64,000 nucleotides of DNA from Methylobacterium brachythecii (GCF_014196345.1 NZ_JACIDN010000009.1:62001-126000), one strand, 5' to 3'. Positions 50,166 to 59,492 are shown, counted from the stretch's first letter. The notes: generated from the letters alone by a model not told the origin. Made by a program: numbers and translations.

Positions 50166-50969
50166 ATGATGAGTTCCGGTTCGCCCTCGCAGATCGACGA
50201 GACCGAGTACGACGTCATCGAGGGCGCCCTGGCGGAGACCGAGCGCGGCCGGCGTTTCCTCGCAGAGTTCGCCCGCCGCCACCGCGGCGCCGACACCGAG
50301 ACGCTGCTGCAGGCGATCCACCGACTGGAGGGCGTCGTCACCCGCGATGCCGAGACCGTCGCCGGATCGGACGGCCTGCAGGGCGAGATCGCGGCGATGG
50401 CCGAGAGCCTCGGGCGCATGCGCGTCGCCATCGCGGTGGTCGCGTCGCCCGAGGGCGGCGGCGCGGGGCACCCGACCGCCCCCGAGACCCTCGACACACT
50501 GGTTCGCACGGCCGAGCGCACGACATCCGATATCCTCGGCGCGGCGGAAGCGATCCAGGAGGCCGCCTGGGGTCTACGTGAGAAGGGCGCGGAGGGCGCG
50601 CTCTGCGACGAGCTCGACCGGCGTGCCATGGCGATCTACACGGCCTGCTCGGCGCAGGACCTGACCACCCAGCGCGTCGGCCTCGCCGTCGCCGCCCTGC
50701 GCGACCTGGAGACGCGGATCGGCGGTCTGATCGGCCGGGAAGTTGCGTCGGACGAGCCCAGCGCGCCGATGCCGCTCCCGCTGCCACCGGCCCTGCCCGA
50801 AGAGGACGACCTCGATTTCGTGCCGAGCGCGGCCGGGGCCGAGCCTACCCAGGCCGAGTCGGCGGCGCCCGCCGCCATCGCCGAGCCCGACGACGCCGAC
50901 GACCTGGCCCTCGCCTTCGGCGATCTCGACCGGCTCAGCATTGAAGAGAAGATCGCCCTGTTCTCCTGA
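50166..50969 (+). CDS. CheZ-like phosphatase family protein
   Basis: A 267-residue soluble helical protein. The N-terminal YDVIEGALAETERGRRFLAEFARRHRGADTETLL is common to an alphaproteobacterial family of unknown role. The middle resembles CheZ: TTSDILGAAEAIQEAAWGLR followed by LCDELDRRAMAIYTACSAQDLTTQRVGLAVAALRDLETRI. QDLTTQ (D165, Q169) matches the catalytic DxxxQ of CheZ, the CheY-P phosphatase. The C-terminal 60 residues are Pro/Asp/Glu-rich, ending in DRLSIEEKIALFS, a possible CheY-binding tail. ATG 50166 with GGGAC upstream. Most alphaproteobacteria are thought to lack classical CheZ, so this is worth attention. Confidence 0.65.
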   Translation: MMSSGSPSQIDETEYDVIEGALAETERGRRFLAEFARRHRGADTETLLQAIHRLEGVVTRDAETVAGSDGLQGEIAAMAESLGRMRVAIAVVASPEGGGAGHPTAPETLDTLVRTAERTTSDILGAAEAIQEAAWGLREKGAEGALCDELDRRAMAIYTACSAQDLTTQRVGLAVAALRDLETRIGGLIGREVASDEPSAPMPLPLPPALPEEDDLDFVPSAAGAEPTQAESAAPAAIAEPDDADDLALAFGDLDRLSIEEKIALFS

Positions 50970-51018
50970 CGCGGCGAAAACGGCCTCTGTTTCGCCGGCC
51001 GGCGCCATATAAGTCGGC

Positions 51019-51459
51019 ATGGCTCTGCACCTTCTCAAGCTTGCCGTCGGACCCGGTTCGGTCGCCGATCTCGAAGCCCACATCGCCCGCAGGCGCGCCG
51101 AGATGATCAGCCTCGGTGAGGAGCCGCGGACCTTTCACACGACCCGGATGGTGCCCAAGCGCAAGCGAGAGATCGCCGGCAAGGGCTCGATCTACTGGGT
51201 GATCAAGGGGACGCTGCTCTGCCGCCAAGCCATCACCGCCATCGAGCCCTTCACCGGCACCGACGGCATCGGCCGCTGCCACCTCGTACTCGACCCTGAA
51301 GTGAAGCCGGTGACGCCCCGCCCCTGCCGCCCCTTTCAGGGTTGGCGCTACCTGCGCCAGCGCGATGCCCCGAAGGATCTCGACCACGCCACCGCGGGCG
51401 ACCTCGCCGAGATGCCGGAAACGCTGCGGCGGGAATTGGCGGCGCTCGGGTTGATTTGA
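51019..51459 (+). CDS. DUF1489 family protein
   Basis: A 146-residue cytosolic protein of the DUF1489 family, widespread in alphaproteobacteria and without known function. Seen: MALHLLKLAVGPGSVADLEAHIARR, the TRMVPKRKREIAGKGSIYWVIKGTLLCRQAI core, and RPCRPFQGWRYLRQRDAPKDL near the C-terminus. Conserved basic residues suggest nucleic acid binding, but this is a guess. The gene lies 49 bases after the CheZ-like gene on the same strand and may share its transcript. Confidence 0.88.
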   Translation: MALHLLKLAVGPGSVADLEAHIARRRAEMISLGEEPRTFHTTRMVPKRKREIAGKGSIYWVIKGTLLCRQAITAIEPFTGTDGIGRCHLVLDPEVKPVTPRPCRPFQGWRYLRQRDAPKDLDHATAGDLAEMPETLRRELAALGLI

Positions 51460-51517
51460 GGGATCGGAAGGCAGCGCGCCCGTGGTCAAGACGCACACAG
51501 ACAGCTATCGCTTTGCC

Positions 51518-52231
51518 ATGACGCAACACATGCGCACGCCTACGGTCGAGAGTGTGCCACTCGGGATCGGTTATTATACTGTCCCCGAGGCGGCGCGCCT
51601 GCTGCGTATCCCAGGCCGCAACATCAATCGCTGGCTAGGCGGATACAGTTACAAGCGCGATGGCATCGAGACAAAAATGCCTCCGCTCTGGGAGCCCGAG
51701 CTCCCCGGTTTCGGAAACCACAATGAGCTCGGGTTCCGCGATCTCATCGAGCTTCGCTTCGTGAAGGCTTTTCTCGACGCCGATCTCGGGCTTCTCACGA
51801 TCCGCAACTGCATCACATTCGCCCGCGAATGTGTGTCGGACGACAGGCCGTTCTCGACGCGACGATTCCAGACCGACGGGCGCACGATCTTTCTCGATAG
51901 CCTGAAGCGCAGCGGGGACACCGAGCTGCTCGATCTCAAGCGCCGCCAATACGTGTTCAAGGCCGCGATCGAGCGAACCTTCAAGGACCTCGACATCACC
52001 GATGACGCTGTGACGCGCTGGCGTCCGTTCCAGGGTAAAGCGTCGATCGTCATCGATCCGACCCGGGCGTTCGGCCAGCCGATCGCCACCGATTATGGCG
52101 TCCCGACCGTGGCGCTCGCGGAGGCCGTGGCAGCCGAGGGATCGGCCAAGCGCGTCGCTTTCCTCTACGACGTCCCGCTGCGCGTGGTGAACGACGCCGT
52201 GCAGTTCGAAACCGACCTGCGAGCGGCGTGA
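51518..52231 (+). CDS. Antitoxin-like MerR/DUF433-type DNA-binding protein
   Basis: A protein of about 237 residues. The N-terminal part YYTVPEAARLLRIPGRNINRWLGG is a MerR-type helix-turn-helix; NHNELGFRDLIELRFVKAFLDADLGLLTIRNCITFARE continues it. The C-terminal region FGQPIATDYGVPTVALAEAVAAEGSAKRVAFLYDVPLRVVNDAVQFE fits DUF433 (COG2442), a domain of antitoxins paired with PIN-like toxins. Its stop overlaps the start of the PIN-like gene (4 bases). ATG 51518 is used; a GTG at 51482 with GGAAGG upstream would add 12 residues. Base composition is lower in GC than its neighbours, suggesting acquisition. Confidence 0.78.
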   Translation: MTQHMRTPTVESVPLGIGYYTVPEAARLLRIPGRNINRWLGGYSYKRDGIETKMPPLWEPELPGFGNHNELGFRDLIELRFVKAFLDADLGLLTIRNCITFARECVSDDRPFSTRRFQTDGRTIFLDSLKRSGDTELLDLKRRQYVFKAAIERTFKDLDITDDAVTRWRPFQGKASIVIDPTRAFGQPIATDYGVPTVALAEAVAAEGSAKRVAFLYDVPLRVVNDAVQFETDLRAA

Positions 52232-52626
52232 AGGTCTTCTTCGACCACAACATGTCGCCGGCCCTCGCGCGGGCTCTGAGAGAGCTGTTCAGAGATCAGC
52301 ACGAAATCGCCATTCTGAGCGAAAAGTTCGCCCGGACCGCGACGGACATCGAGTGGATCAGCGGATTGAACCGGGAAGGGCGCTGGATCGTCATCTCGGA
52401 AGACCGGCGGATCACGCGCAATCACGCCGAATACACCGCTTTTCGCAACTCGAAGCTCGTCGGAATCTTCCTCGCCAAAGCGGTGCACAAGGCGCCCGTC
52501 GTCAAGAAGATGGAACGCATCCTAGCCGTCTGGCCTGCGCTCGAAGTCTTGTCCGAAACGGTGGAAGGCGGCGCAATGTTCGAGCTGCCCATCAATGGGA
52601 CGCGTGTTCGCCAGCTCAAATCATAA
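52228..52626 (+). CDS. PIN-like domain protein (DUF5615), probable toxin
   Basis: A 132-residue protein of the PIN-like DUF5615 group (COG4634 type). Seen: MKVFFDHNMSPALARALRELF with an early Asp typical of PIN active sites, HEIAILSEKFARTATDIEWISGLNREGRWIVISEDRRITRNHAEYTAFRNSKLVGIFLA with Asp and Glu residues of the metal site, and a helical C-terminus. PIN domains are Mg-dependent ribonucleases. The GTG start at 52228 overlaps the antitoxin-like stop, the usual coupling of toxin-antitoxin pairs. Ends 59 bases before a strong terminator. Confidence 0.8.
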   Translation: MKVFFDHNMSPALARALRELFRDQHEIAILSEKFARTATDIEWISGLNREGRWIVISEDRRITRNHAEYTAFRNSKLVGIFLAKAVHKAPVVKKMERILAVWPALEVLSETVEGGAMFELPINGTRVRQLKS

Positions 52627-52684
52627 TGGGTTCGTCGATCGGTGCGCCCGTCCGCAGCAGGCGAACCGAGGCACGATCGGCGCA

Positions 52685-52729
52685 GAACGAAGAAGGGGCC
52701 GCGATCGGATCGCGGCCCCTTCTTCGTTC
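52685..52729. terminator. Very long perfect hairpin, bidirectional terminator
   Basis: A 22-bp perfect stem: GAACGAAGAAGGGGCCGCGATC and its complement, with one base between the arms, so the real loop is the central ATCGGAT or similar. T-rich on the plus exit (TTCTTCGTTC) and, read on the minus strand, also ending in TTCTTCGTTC. It lies between the convergent PIN-like gene and the giant minus-strand gene and can serve both. Confidence 0.9.
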
Positions 52730-52769
52730 TTGCAAGCGCCAGGGTAGGTCGGGTCTCAGGCCGCCCCCG

Positions 52770-55700
52770 TCAGATCCCGTCGAACCGCCCGCTGGCATGG
52801 GCCAGCATCGTGTAGACCTTGCCGGTCTCTGAGGTGAGGTAGGCGTCGGCCCGCTTGCTGTCGCGGTCGTTCTTGGTGACCTCGCCGAGCAGGCGCTCGA
52901 ACTCGCCGACATAGCGGTCGACCGTGCGGCGGAACTCGCCGTCCTGGGCGTAGCGCTGCTTCAGGTCCTGGAAGGTCTGGCGGCCCTGGGCGGTGTAGAG
53001 GCGACCGTCGAACAGGTTCGGGTCGCCCCGGCGGTAGCGGTTCCACAGGTCTACCGCAGCCTGATGGTCGACCATCTTGGCGATGTCCGTGGAGATGCTG
53101 TCCAGCGTGGTGCGGCTGGCGAGCGAAGCGGCCGAGGCCGCAGCGCCGGCGGCCGCTGCCGGGGCCTCGTCCTCCTCGTCGAGCGAGGCGCGGGTCAGCA
53201 GGTCGGAGAGCCAGCCGCGGTTGCCGCCGGTGCGGGCGGCCGCCTGGGTCGGCCGGGCTGGGCCGGCATTGCCCGACGTGGCCGCCGGTCGTGACGGAGC
53301 CGAGGGGGAGGCCGGAGAGGTCACCCGGAAGCCGCTCGGAGCCGGGGGGGACGCAGGGACGGGAGCCGAGGCCGGAGCGGCCTGAACGGGCGCACTCACC
53401 GCTGGCTCGGCCGCCTTGGCGCGTCCAGCCTCGGCCACGCGGCGCTGCTCCACCGCTTGCGGCAGGGCGACGTCGGCGCCGCGGGTCGAGCGCGAGACGA
53501 GGCTCGCCAGGGCGTTGAGCGCCTCGATCTGCTCGGAGACCACCCGGCGCATCTCGCTGGTCTGGTCCTGGGTCTCCCGCGGGATCTCGAGCACGCCGCG
53601 CTGGATCTCGGCGCGGGTGGCGTCGAGCTCGCGGCGGATCTCGGCGGCCATGGCGTTCATCGCGGCCACGGATTCGCCGAAGCCGGACGAGGCGGCGGTG
53701 AGCGCCTGGGTCATCTCGGCCGAGGCCGAGGCGATCGTCGTCTTCACGGCGGCGACGGTGCGCTCGCTCTGCTCGTCGGCGCCCGAGCGCAGGCGCTCGA
53801 AATCGCCGGCGACGCTGCTGCCGGCGGCCTGCGCCGCCTGCGACAGGCTCTCGCCGATCTCCCTCGCACGGGCCTCGGCGGCGCGCAGGGTGTCCTCGAC
53901 GCTCTTCGAGAATTGCGCCGACTGGGCCTCCAAGGCCGCTGAGCGTTCCTCGATCCGGGCGAGCACGCCCTCGACCTCGCCGTGGCGGGCCTGCAGGGTC
54001 TCGGCGAGGCGGCCCTCAATCGTCTCGATCGAGCCGGCGGCGCCGGTCAGGCTCGCGACATGGGCCTGCGTCTGTTCGCCGAGGCTGCGGCTGCGGGCAT
54101 CGAGCGAGGCAGCGAGCGCAGCCGCCTCGGTGAGCACGCCCTGCGAGACCTCGCGCAAGGCCGAGACCTGGCTCGACACGCCGTCGGTGGCGCGGCTGGT
54201 CTCGCCGGCGATCTGAGCGAGCGCCGTCTGGATCTGGTCGACCCGGCCGGCCAGTCCCTGCTCGATCGCGCCGAGATTGCCCTCCGTGCCGGAGACCAGT
54301 TCGCGCATGGCGCTGTTGGCGCCCTCGATCCGGGTGAGCACGCTGCCGAGGCTGCGCCCCAGCGTCTCGTTGGCCTGGGTGAGCGTGGCGGTGGAGCGTG
54401 ACGCACCCTCCTCGATCGCCTGGCGCAGGGACTCGGCGGATTCGCCGGTGCGGGCGACGAACTCGTCGGCGCGCTCGCGCAGGGCTTCCACCAGCGGCGT
54501 GCCGTGCTCGGCGAGCGCCCGCTCGATGGCCTGTCCGCGCTCGTGCAGGGCGGCGGCGACCGCCGCGGCCGGCCCGTCGACGGTGCGGCGCAGGCGGTCG
54601 GTGTGGTTGGCGATGCCGTCGATCACCGCGCGGCCGCGGCCGTCGATGGTCTCGACGAGCGAGGCGGTGCCGCCCTCGATCATGCGGCCGACGGTCTCGG
54701 CACTGCCGTCGAGACGGCGCGCCAAATCCTCGACGCTCGCCTCGATCAGGCCGGCGGCAGCCTCGGTCCGCTGGCGCATCTGCTCGGCAACCGCAGCGTT
54801 GCGGCTCTCCATGAGCGCGGCGACGGCCTCGTTGCGCTGGTCGAGCACCTGGGCGAGCGCGGTGGCATGCGCCTCGGCCAGGGCCGCCTGCTTGCCGACG
54901 CGTTCGTCGATGGCGGCGATGGTCTTGGCGGTGCGCTCGTCGACCAAGGTCGCGAAGGCTTCGTGGCGCTCGTCGAAGGCGTCGGCCAGGGCGTCGGCGC
55001 GCGAGGCGACCAGCGTGGCGAAGGTCTTCATCCGGTTGTCGATCCGGGAGGTGAAGTCCTGGCTGCGGTTCTCGAACACGCCGGTGATCGCTTCGGCGCG
55101 CTCGTCGACCTGCAGCGCGAGCGCGGCGGCGCGGCTCTCGAACAGGCCGTCGAGCCGGTCGAGACGCTCGTCGAACATCGAGGCGAGCGCGTTGGTGCGC
55201 TGCTCCATGGCGCCGGTGGTGTGGCCGAGGCCGGCCTCGACCACGGCCAGGAACTCGCGGGCCTTGTCGGCCAGCCCCTCGTGCAGCGGACGGATCCGGC
55301 TGTCGAAGCCTTCGCCGATCGTGCTGGCGTGGCCGTCGAGCAGCTCGCGGATCTCGCCGGCATGGCCGTCGAGCACGGAGCGGATGCCGTGGACGCGCTC
55401 GTCGATGCTGTCGCGGAAGACCTCCGTGCGGGCATCGAGCAGGTGGCGGATCTCGTCGGTGCGGGCGGTGACGGCCTCGCCGAGGCGACCGGCTCCGTCG
55501 CCGAGCAGCTGATCGGCCTCGTCCACGATGGCGCGCAGGCTCGACAGGATGGTGCGGCTGCGCTCGTCCAGCGCCTGGGAGATCGAAGCGCCGCCGTCGT
55601 CCAGCAGGCGCGAGATCTCGCCGAGACGACCGCTCAGCGAGCCGACGACCAGGCCGCCGCGCTCGTCGATGGTCGAGGCCACGGCGGCGGTACGCTCGTC

Positions 55701-58700
55701 GAAGAGGTGCTCCAGGCTCTGGGTGCGCTCGTCGAAGGCGCGGCGGATCGCGTCGGCATGGCCGGCCAGCGCCTCGCTGGTGCCGCTGCTGCGCGATTCG
55801 ACGAAGGCGACGATGTCGCGGGTGCGGTTCGCCAGATCCTCGGTGGCGGTGCGCAGGCGTGCCTCGATCAGGCGGACGGCGTCGACCGCTTGGGCGTCGA
55901 GGGTCTCGTCGAGGGCGCGGGCGCGCTCCTCCAGGGTGGTGCCGACGGCGTCGAGACGGCTGAGCACGCCCGTGTCGAAGCGGCCGGCGCTCTCGTCGAG
56001 GCGGGCGACGAGCTCGGAGGTCTGGCGGTCGAAGCGCGCGCCGAGGTCGTCGGCACGGGCGCCGATGGTCTCGTCGAAGCGCCGGATGCGTTGATCCAGG
56101 CTGCTGCCGGCGGCATCGAGGCGGCTGATGACCCCGGTATCAATCCGGCCGGTGCTCTCGTCGAGGCGGGTGACGAGAGCGGTCGTGCGGAGGTCGATGC
56201 GCTCGCCGATCTCGCCGGCACGGGCGGTGAGGGTCTCGTCGAGGGCCTGGGTGCGCTCGGCGATGCTGTCGGCGATCGACTTGCCCTGGACCGAGATGAT
56301 CCGGTCCATCCGTTCGAGCTGGCCCTCGACCGCGCCGCTGAGCGTACCGGTATCGCGAGAGATCTTGTCGGCGAGGATGTCGCCGCGCGCGATGGTCTCC
56401 TGCAGGGCGGCGAGGCGGTCGGCGAGGACGTCGTCGATGGCACGGGCGCGGGTGTCGGCAGTCTCGGCGAAGGCGGTGCCGCTGCGGGTCAGGACGTCGT
56501 TGATGCGGGCGGCCTGGCTGGTCATGGCCAGTACGATGTCGCGGCCGGCGGTGGCGAGGCGGTTCTGGGCCTCGTCGGCATGGTTGGAGAGCAGGCCGGT
56601 CAGGCTGCTGCCGTGGCTGCCGAAGCTCGTCTCCAACTCACCGATGCGGGCGGTGAGCGCCTCGTTGGCGCCGGCCGAGGCCAAGGCGAGGGAGGCGGTC
56701 GCCTCCTGGGCGCGGGCGGTGAGCTGCTCGCCGAGCCGGCCGATCGCAGTCTCGACGGCCTGGAGCGAGGCATCGGCCTGATCGCCGATCTCGCCGGCCA
56801 CGCCCTGCGAAGCCTGCCGGAAGCGTTCGACGATCTGAACCGTGCGGGCCTCGACATGGCCGGCCGAGTCGTCGGCGGCCTGACGCAGGCCCTGCGAGGC
56901 TTCCTCGAAGCGAAGGGTGGCGGCGGCGAGCCGCTGGACGACCGCGCCGCCGGCGCCGTCGGCGGCGTCGCGGAAGCGGGCGACCGCTTCGCCGGCATGA
57001 CCATCGAAGCTGGTGCCGATCCGGCCAAGCGCCGCATCGACCTCGGCGGCGGCATCGCGGCCGCGCTGGGTCATCAGCTCGCTCACGCGCATCGCCGAGG
57101 CGTCGAGGCCGTCGCCGAGTTCGCGACCATGGACGGTGACGGTCTCGTGCAGGCGATGGGCCACCGTCTCGATCCGGCCGGCCAGCTCCGCGCCGCGCTC
57201 GCCGATATGGCCGGCGATCTGCTCGACGGAGGCCGCCAGCTCGTCGCGCACGCTGCCCGCACGGGCCGTGAAGGCCTCGACGACGCCGCTCGCGGTGAGG
57301 GCAAGCGCCGCCTGCGCGTCGCGGCCGCGGGCCTCGATCGTGTCGGAGACGCCGGCGCCGGCCGCCTCGATCTCGCCGCGCAGCGCCGCGCCGCGGGCCG
57401 AGATGTCGTCGGTCAGGGAGACGCCGGCCGCGGTGAAGTCGCGGCGGAAGGCGTCGCCGGTCTCGGCAAAACGCGCGGTGATGTCGGAGCCGGTCGCCGC
57501 GAAGCGCTCGGACAGCTCGCCGCCGCGCGACAGGAAGGCCGCCTCGAGACCCTGCGCCGAGCGCTCGAAGGCCTGGCGGATCTCGCCGCCCTGGCGGTCG
57601 AGCCTGTCGATGACGGTGGTTCCGGTATCCGTCAGGCTCGCAGTCAGGTTGCCGCTCGCCGCCTCGAAGGCATGGGCGACCTCGGTGGCCCGGGTCTCGA
57701 ACGACCGGGTCATGGCGTCGCCGGATTCGACGATGCCGGCGCGCACGCTCTCGCTCGTCGAGAGCAGGCGCGCGATCAGTTCGTCGCCACGCGTCGAGAC
57801 CAGGCCGACCACGCGGTCGCCGGCCTCGCCGAGCGCGCCGGTGATGGCCTCGCCGCGGCTCTCCAGGGCGCCGGTGACGCGATCGCCCGCGCCGGTGACC
57901 GCGCTGACGATACGCTCGGCCGCGCCCTCGAGCTCCTGGCTGAGGTTCTGGTGCGAGCCGGTGATGGCGCCGCGCACGCGCTCGGCATTGGCCACGATGG
58001 ATTCACGTTGCGCGACCAGCTCGTCGACCAGGGTGCGGATGCGGATCTCGTTGTCGGAATAGGCGCGCTCCAGCGTGGCGATCTCGCCGCGCACCAGAGT
58101 TTCCAGCTCGCCGGCACGGGCCAGCGCCCGCTCGACGCCGTCGCCGACGGCCGCCACTTCGCGGCGCACGGTCTGCGACATGGTCAGCACGGCATCGGTC
58201 GAGAAGCTCTCGGGCTCGGCGAGCCGCAGGGCGACCTCGCCCACTGCACGGGCGACGAGGCGCATCTCCTGGGCGCGCACCGCGAGCATCGCCGTGATCA
58301 GGAACAGCACGATCGGGCCGGCCAGGGCCGTGGCACCGACGGCGGTCTGCAGGGCGGTGAGGCCGGTGAGATAGCTTTTGAGATCGCCGCCGGACTGGTT
58401 CCAGGCCAGCGCGATCAGGCCGTTGAGCCAGACGAAGGAGAGGATGGCGGCATAGATGTAGGGCTTGCGCGAAGGGCGCACGCGAAGCGTCTGCTGCAGA
58501 GCGCCGATGCTCTGTCGGTCATCGTTGGCGACGAGCGAGCGGTCCGGCGGCAGCAATCCGCCCTCATGGCGGGAGCGGGCGCGCTCGGGCTGGCCGGCAT
58601 CCCGGCCGAAATCCAGGGGAGGGGGGGCGACGCGGCCCCCCGGCTCTGAGAGCGGGTCGTTGTCGCCGACGTCGGGCATGCGCGGTTCGAGACGGTCGGA

Positions 58701-58871
58701 GGCCGCGTTGCCCTCATCGCCCGCCAGGGGCAGCCCCATCGGCGGTTCGAAGGAGCCGCGCGCCTGGCCCTCGGCGGACAGGTCGAGCTTCGACATGTCC
58801 AGGGCGAGGGCCTGCTCGATCGCGGAGAGGGCGGCCTCTGCGGGATCTTTCAGCTTCTTCTCGGTGGCCAT
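52770..58871 (-). CDS. Growth pole ring protein (GPR/RgsE-like), giant coiled-coil membrane protein
   Basis: A 2,033-residue protein. After a soluble N-terminus come two membrane helices (about 138-157, AAILSFVWLNGLIALAW, and 180-199, TALAGPIVLFLITAMLAV), then about 1,650 residues of coiled coil built from degenerate short repeats (variants of ALDETLTARAGEIGERID and LDERTQAL..). A Pro/Ala-rich linker precedes a compact C-terminal domain (ISTDIAKMVDHQAAVDLWNRYRRGD, RLYTAQGRQTFQDLKQRY, RRTVDRYVGEFERLL, YLTSETGKVYTMLAHASGRFDGI). Size, two helices, apolipoprotein-like repeats and this C-terminus match GPR of Agrobacterium and RgsE of Sinorhizobium, which ring the growth pole and are needed for polar growth. 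ATG 58871 with GAGG upstream. Confidence 0.85.
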   Translation of the reverse strand: MATEKKLKDPAEAALSAIEQALALDMSKLDLSAEGQARGSFEPPMGLPLAGDEGNAASDRLEPRMPDVGDNDPLSEPGGRVAPPPLDFGRDAGQPERARSRHEGGLLPPDRSLVANDDRQSIGALQQTLRVRPSRKPYIYAAILSFVWLNGLIALAWNQSGGDLKSYLTGLTALQTAVGATALAGPIVLFLITAMLAVRAQEMRLVARAVGEVALRLAEPESFSTDAVLTMSQTVRREVAAVGDGVERALARAGELETLVRGEIATLERAYSDNEIRIRTLVDELVAQRESIVANAERVRGAITGSHQNLSQELEGAAERIVSAVTGAGDRVTGALESRGEAITGALGEAGDRVVGLVSTRGDELIARLLSTSESVRAGIVESGDAMTRSFETRATEVAHAFEAASGNLTASLTDTGTTVIDRLDRQGGEIRQAFERSAQGLEAAFLSRGGELSERFAATGSDITARFAETGDAFRRDFTAAGVSLTDDISARGAALRGEIEAAGAGVSDTIEARGRDAQAALALTASGVVEAFTARAGSVRDELAASVEQIAGHIGERGAELAGRIETVAHRLHETVTVHGRELGDGLDASAMRVSELMTQRGRDAAAEVDAALGRIGTSFDGHAGEAVARFRDAADGAGGAVVQRLAAATLRFEEASQGLRQAADDSAGHVEARTVQIVERFRQASQGVAGEIGDQADASLQAVETAIGRLGEQLTARAQEATASLALASAGANEALTARIGELETSFGSHGSSLTGLLSNHADEAQNRLATAGRDIVLAMTSQAARINDVLTRSGTAFAETADTRARAIDDVLADRLAALQETIARGDILADKISRDTGTLSGAVEGQLERMDRIISVQGKSIADSIAERTQALDETLTARAGEIGERIDLRTTALVTRLDESTGRIDTGVISRLDAAGSSLDQRIRRFDETIGARADDLGARFDRQTSELVARLDESAGRFDTGVLSRLDAVGTTLEERARALDETLDAQAVDAVRLIEARLRTATEDLANRTRDIVAFVESRSSGTSEALAGHADAIRRAFDERTQSLEHLFDERTAAVASTIDERGGLVVGSLSGRLGEISRLLDDGGASISQALDERSRTILSSLRAIVDEADQLLGDGAGRLGEAVTARTDEIRHLLDARTEVFRDSIDERVHGIRSVLDGHAGEIRELLDGHASTIGEGFDSRIRPLHEGLADKAREFLAVVEAGLGHTTGAMEQRTNALASMFDERLDRLDGLFESRAAALALQVDERAEAITGVFENRSQDFTSRIDNRMKTFATLVASRADALADAFDERHEAFATLVDERTAKTIAAIDERVGKQAALAEAHATALAQVLDQRNEAVAALMESRNAAVAEQMRQRTEAAAGLIEASVEDLARRLDGSAETVGRMIEGGTASLVETIDGRGRAVIDGIANHTDRLRRTVDGPAAAVAAALHERGQAIERALAEHGTPLVEALRERADEFVARTGESAESLRQAIEEGASRSTATLTQANETLGRSLGSVLTRIEGANSAMRELVSGTEGNLGAIEQGLAGRVDQIQTALAQIAGETSRATDGVSSQVSALREVSQGVLTEAAALAASLDARSRSLGEQTQAHVASLTGAAGSIETIEGRLAETLQARHGEVEGVLARIEERSAALEAQSAQFSKSVEDTLRAAEARAREIGESLSQAAQAAGSSVAGDFERLRSGADEQSERTVAAVKTTIASASAEMTQALTAASSGFGESVAAMNAMAAEIRRELDATRAEIQRGVLEIPRETQDQTSEMRRVVSEQIEALNALASLVSRSTRGADVALPQAVEQRRVAEAGRAKAAEPAVSAPVQAAPASAPVPASPPAPSGFRVTSPASPSAPSRPAATSGNAGPARPTQAAARTGGNRGWLSDLLTRASLDEEDEAPAAAAGAAASAASLASRTTLDSISTDIAKMVDHQAAVDLWNRYRRGDPNLFDGRLYTAQGRQTFQDLKQRYAQDGEFRRTVDRYVGEFERLLGEVTKNDRDSKRADAYLTSETGKVYTMLAHASGRFDGI

Positions 58872-59159
58872 GCGACGCCTCGTTACGCATCCCCTTCGCC
58901 CGGCTAACGGCCAAGCGAAGACGAAATTACCCGTATTGCCTGGAAGTTTAGTCCCCGTACCCCGTGCCGGATACCCAAGCGCTGCGGGAGCGAGGAAAAA
59001 CCTTAACGGAATGGTTACCAAGCCGGCCAGGGCGCCCGATGGGAGGACTTATCTCTCGGCACGCCAACGCTTAAACCGTGCGGACGGGCAGAAGCGCCGC
59101 TGTGGACAGCTCGGCCGAAATTCATAACGCGATCCGGAAAAACGAGTCGGGAGACGGAC

Positions 59160-59492
59160 TTGAGCGACGAAACGCTGCTCGATCGGGACCATCTCGACGC
59201 CCAGACCTTCGGTGACGAAGCGCTGGCTCGGGAGCTTCTCGGGTTGTTCGCGGACCAGTGCCGCAGCCTGCTGCCGGGCGTTGCCGACCCCGGGCGATCG
59301 GAGGCCGACCGGGCCGATCTCGCCCATACCCTGAAGGGCTCGGCCCTCGGCGTCGGCGCATCGCGGGTCGCCGCCCGCGCCGCCGAGACCGAGGATGCGC
59401 TGCGCGTGGGCAGCGATGTCTCGCCGGGCCGGGCGCTGGCGCTCGCCGAGGCCGTCGCGGCCACGCTGGCCGCGCTCGACGCGACCAGCTGA
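59160..59492 (+). CDS. Hpt domain protein (histidine phosphotransfer)
   Basis: A 110-residue single-domain histidine phosphotransfer protein. The four-helix Hpt motif is clear: DEALARELLGLFADQCRSLLP, then ADLAHTLKGSALGVGASRVAARAAETEDAL with the phosphorylated histidine at H56 (AHTLKGSA). It would relay phosphate between a hybrid kinase and a response regulator; in alphaproteobacteria ChpT is a different, dimeric protein, so this is not ChpT. TTG start at 59160 follows GGGAG. It is divergent from the GPR gene with a 288-base gap between. The partners are not in the window. Confidence 0.85.
   Translation: MSDETLLDRDHLDAQTFGDEALARELLGLFADQCRSLLPGVADPGRSEADRADLAHTLKGSALGVGASRVAARAAETEDALRVGSDVSPGRALALAEAVAATLAALDATS

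Noticed and set aside
52930..58100. CRISPR-like or tandem DNA repeats
   Set aside because: The repetition comes from degenerate protein-level coiled-coil repeats; there are no constant repeats with unique spacers.
54504..58649. Plus-strand open frame of about 1,380 codons
   Set aside because: Antisense to the giant coiled-coil gene. Its repeats mirror those of the real protein; no recognisable domain.
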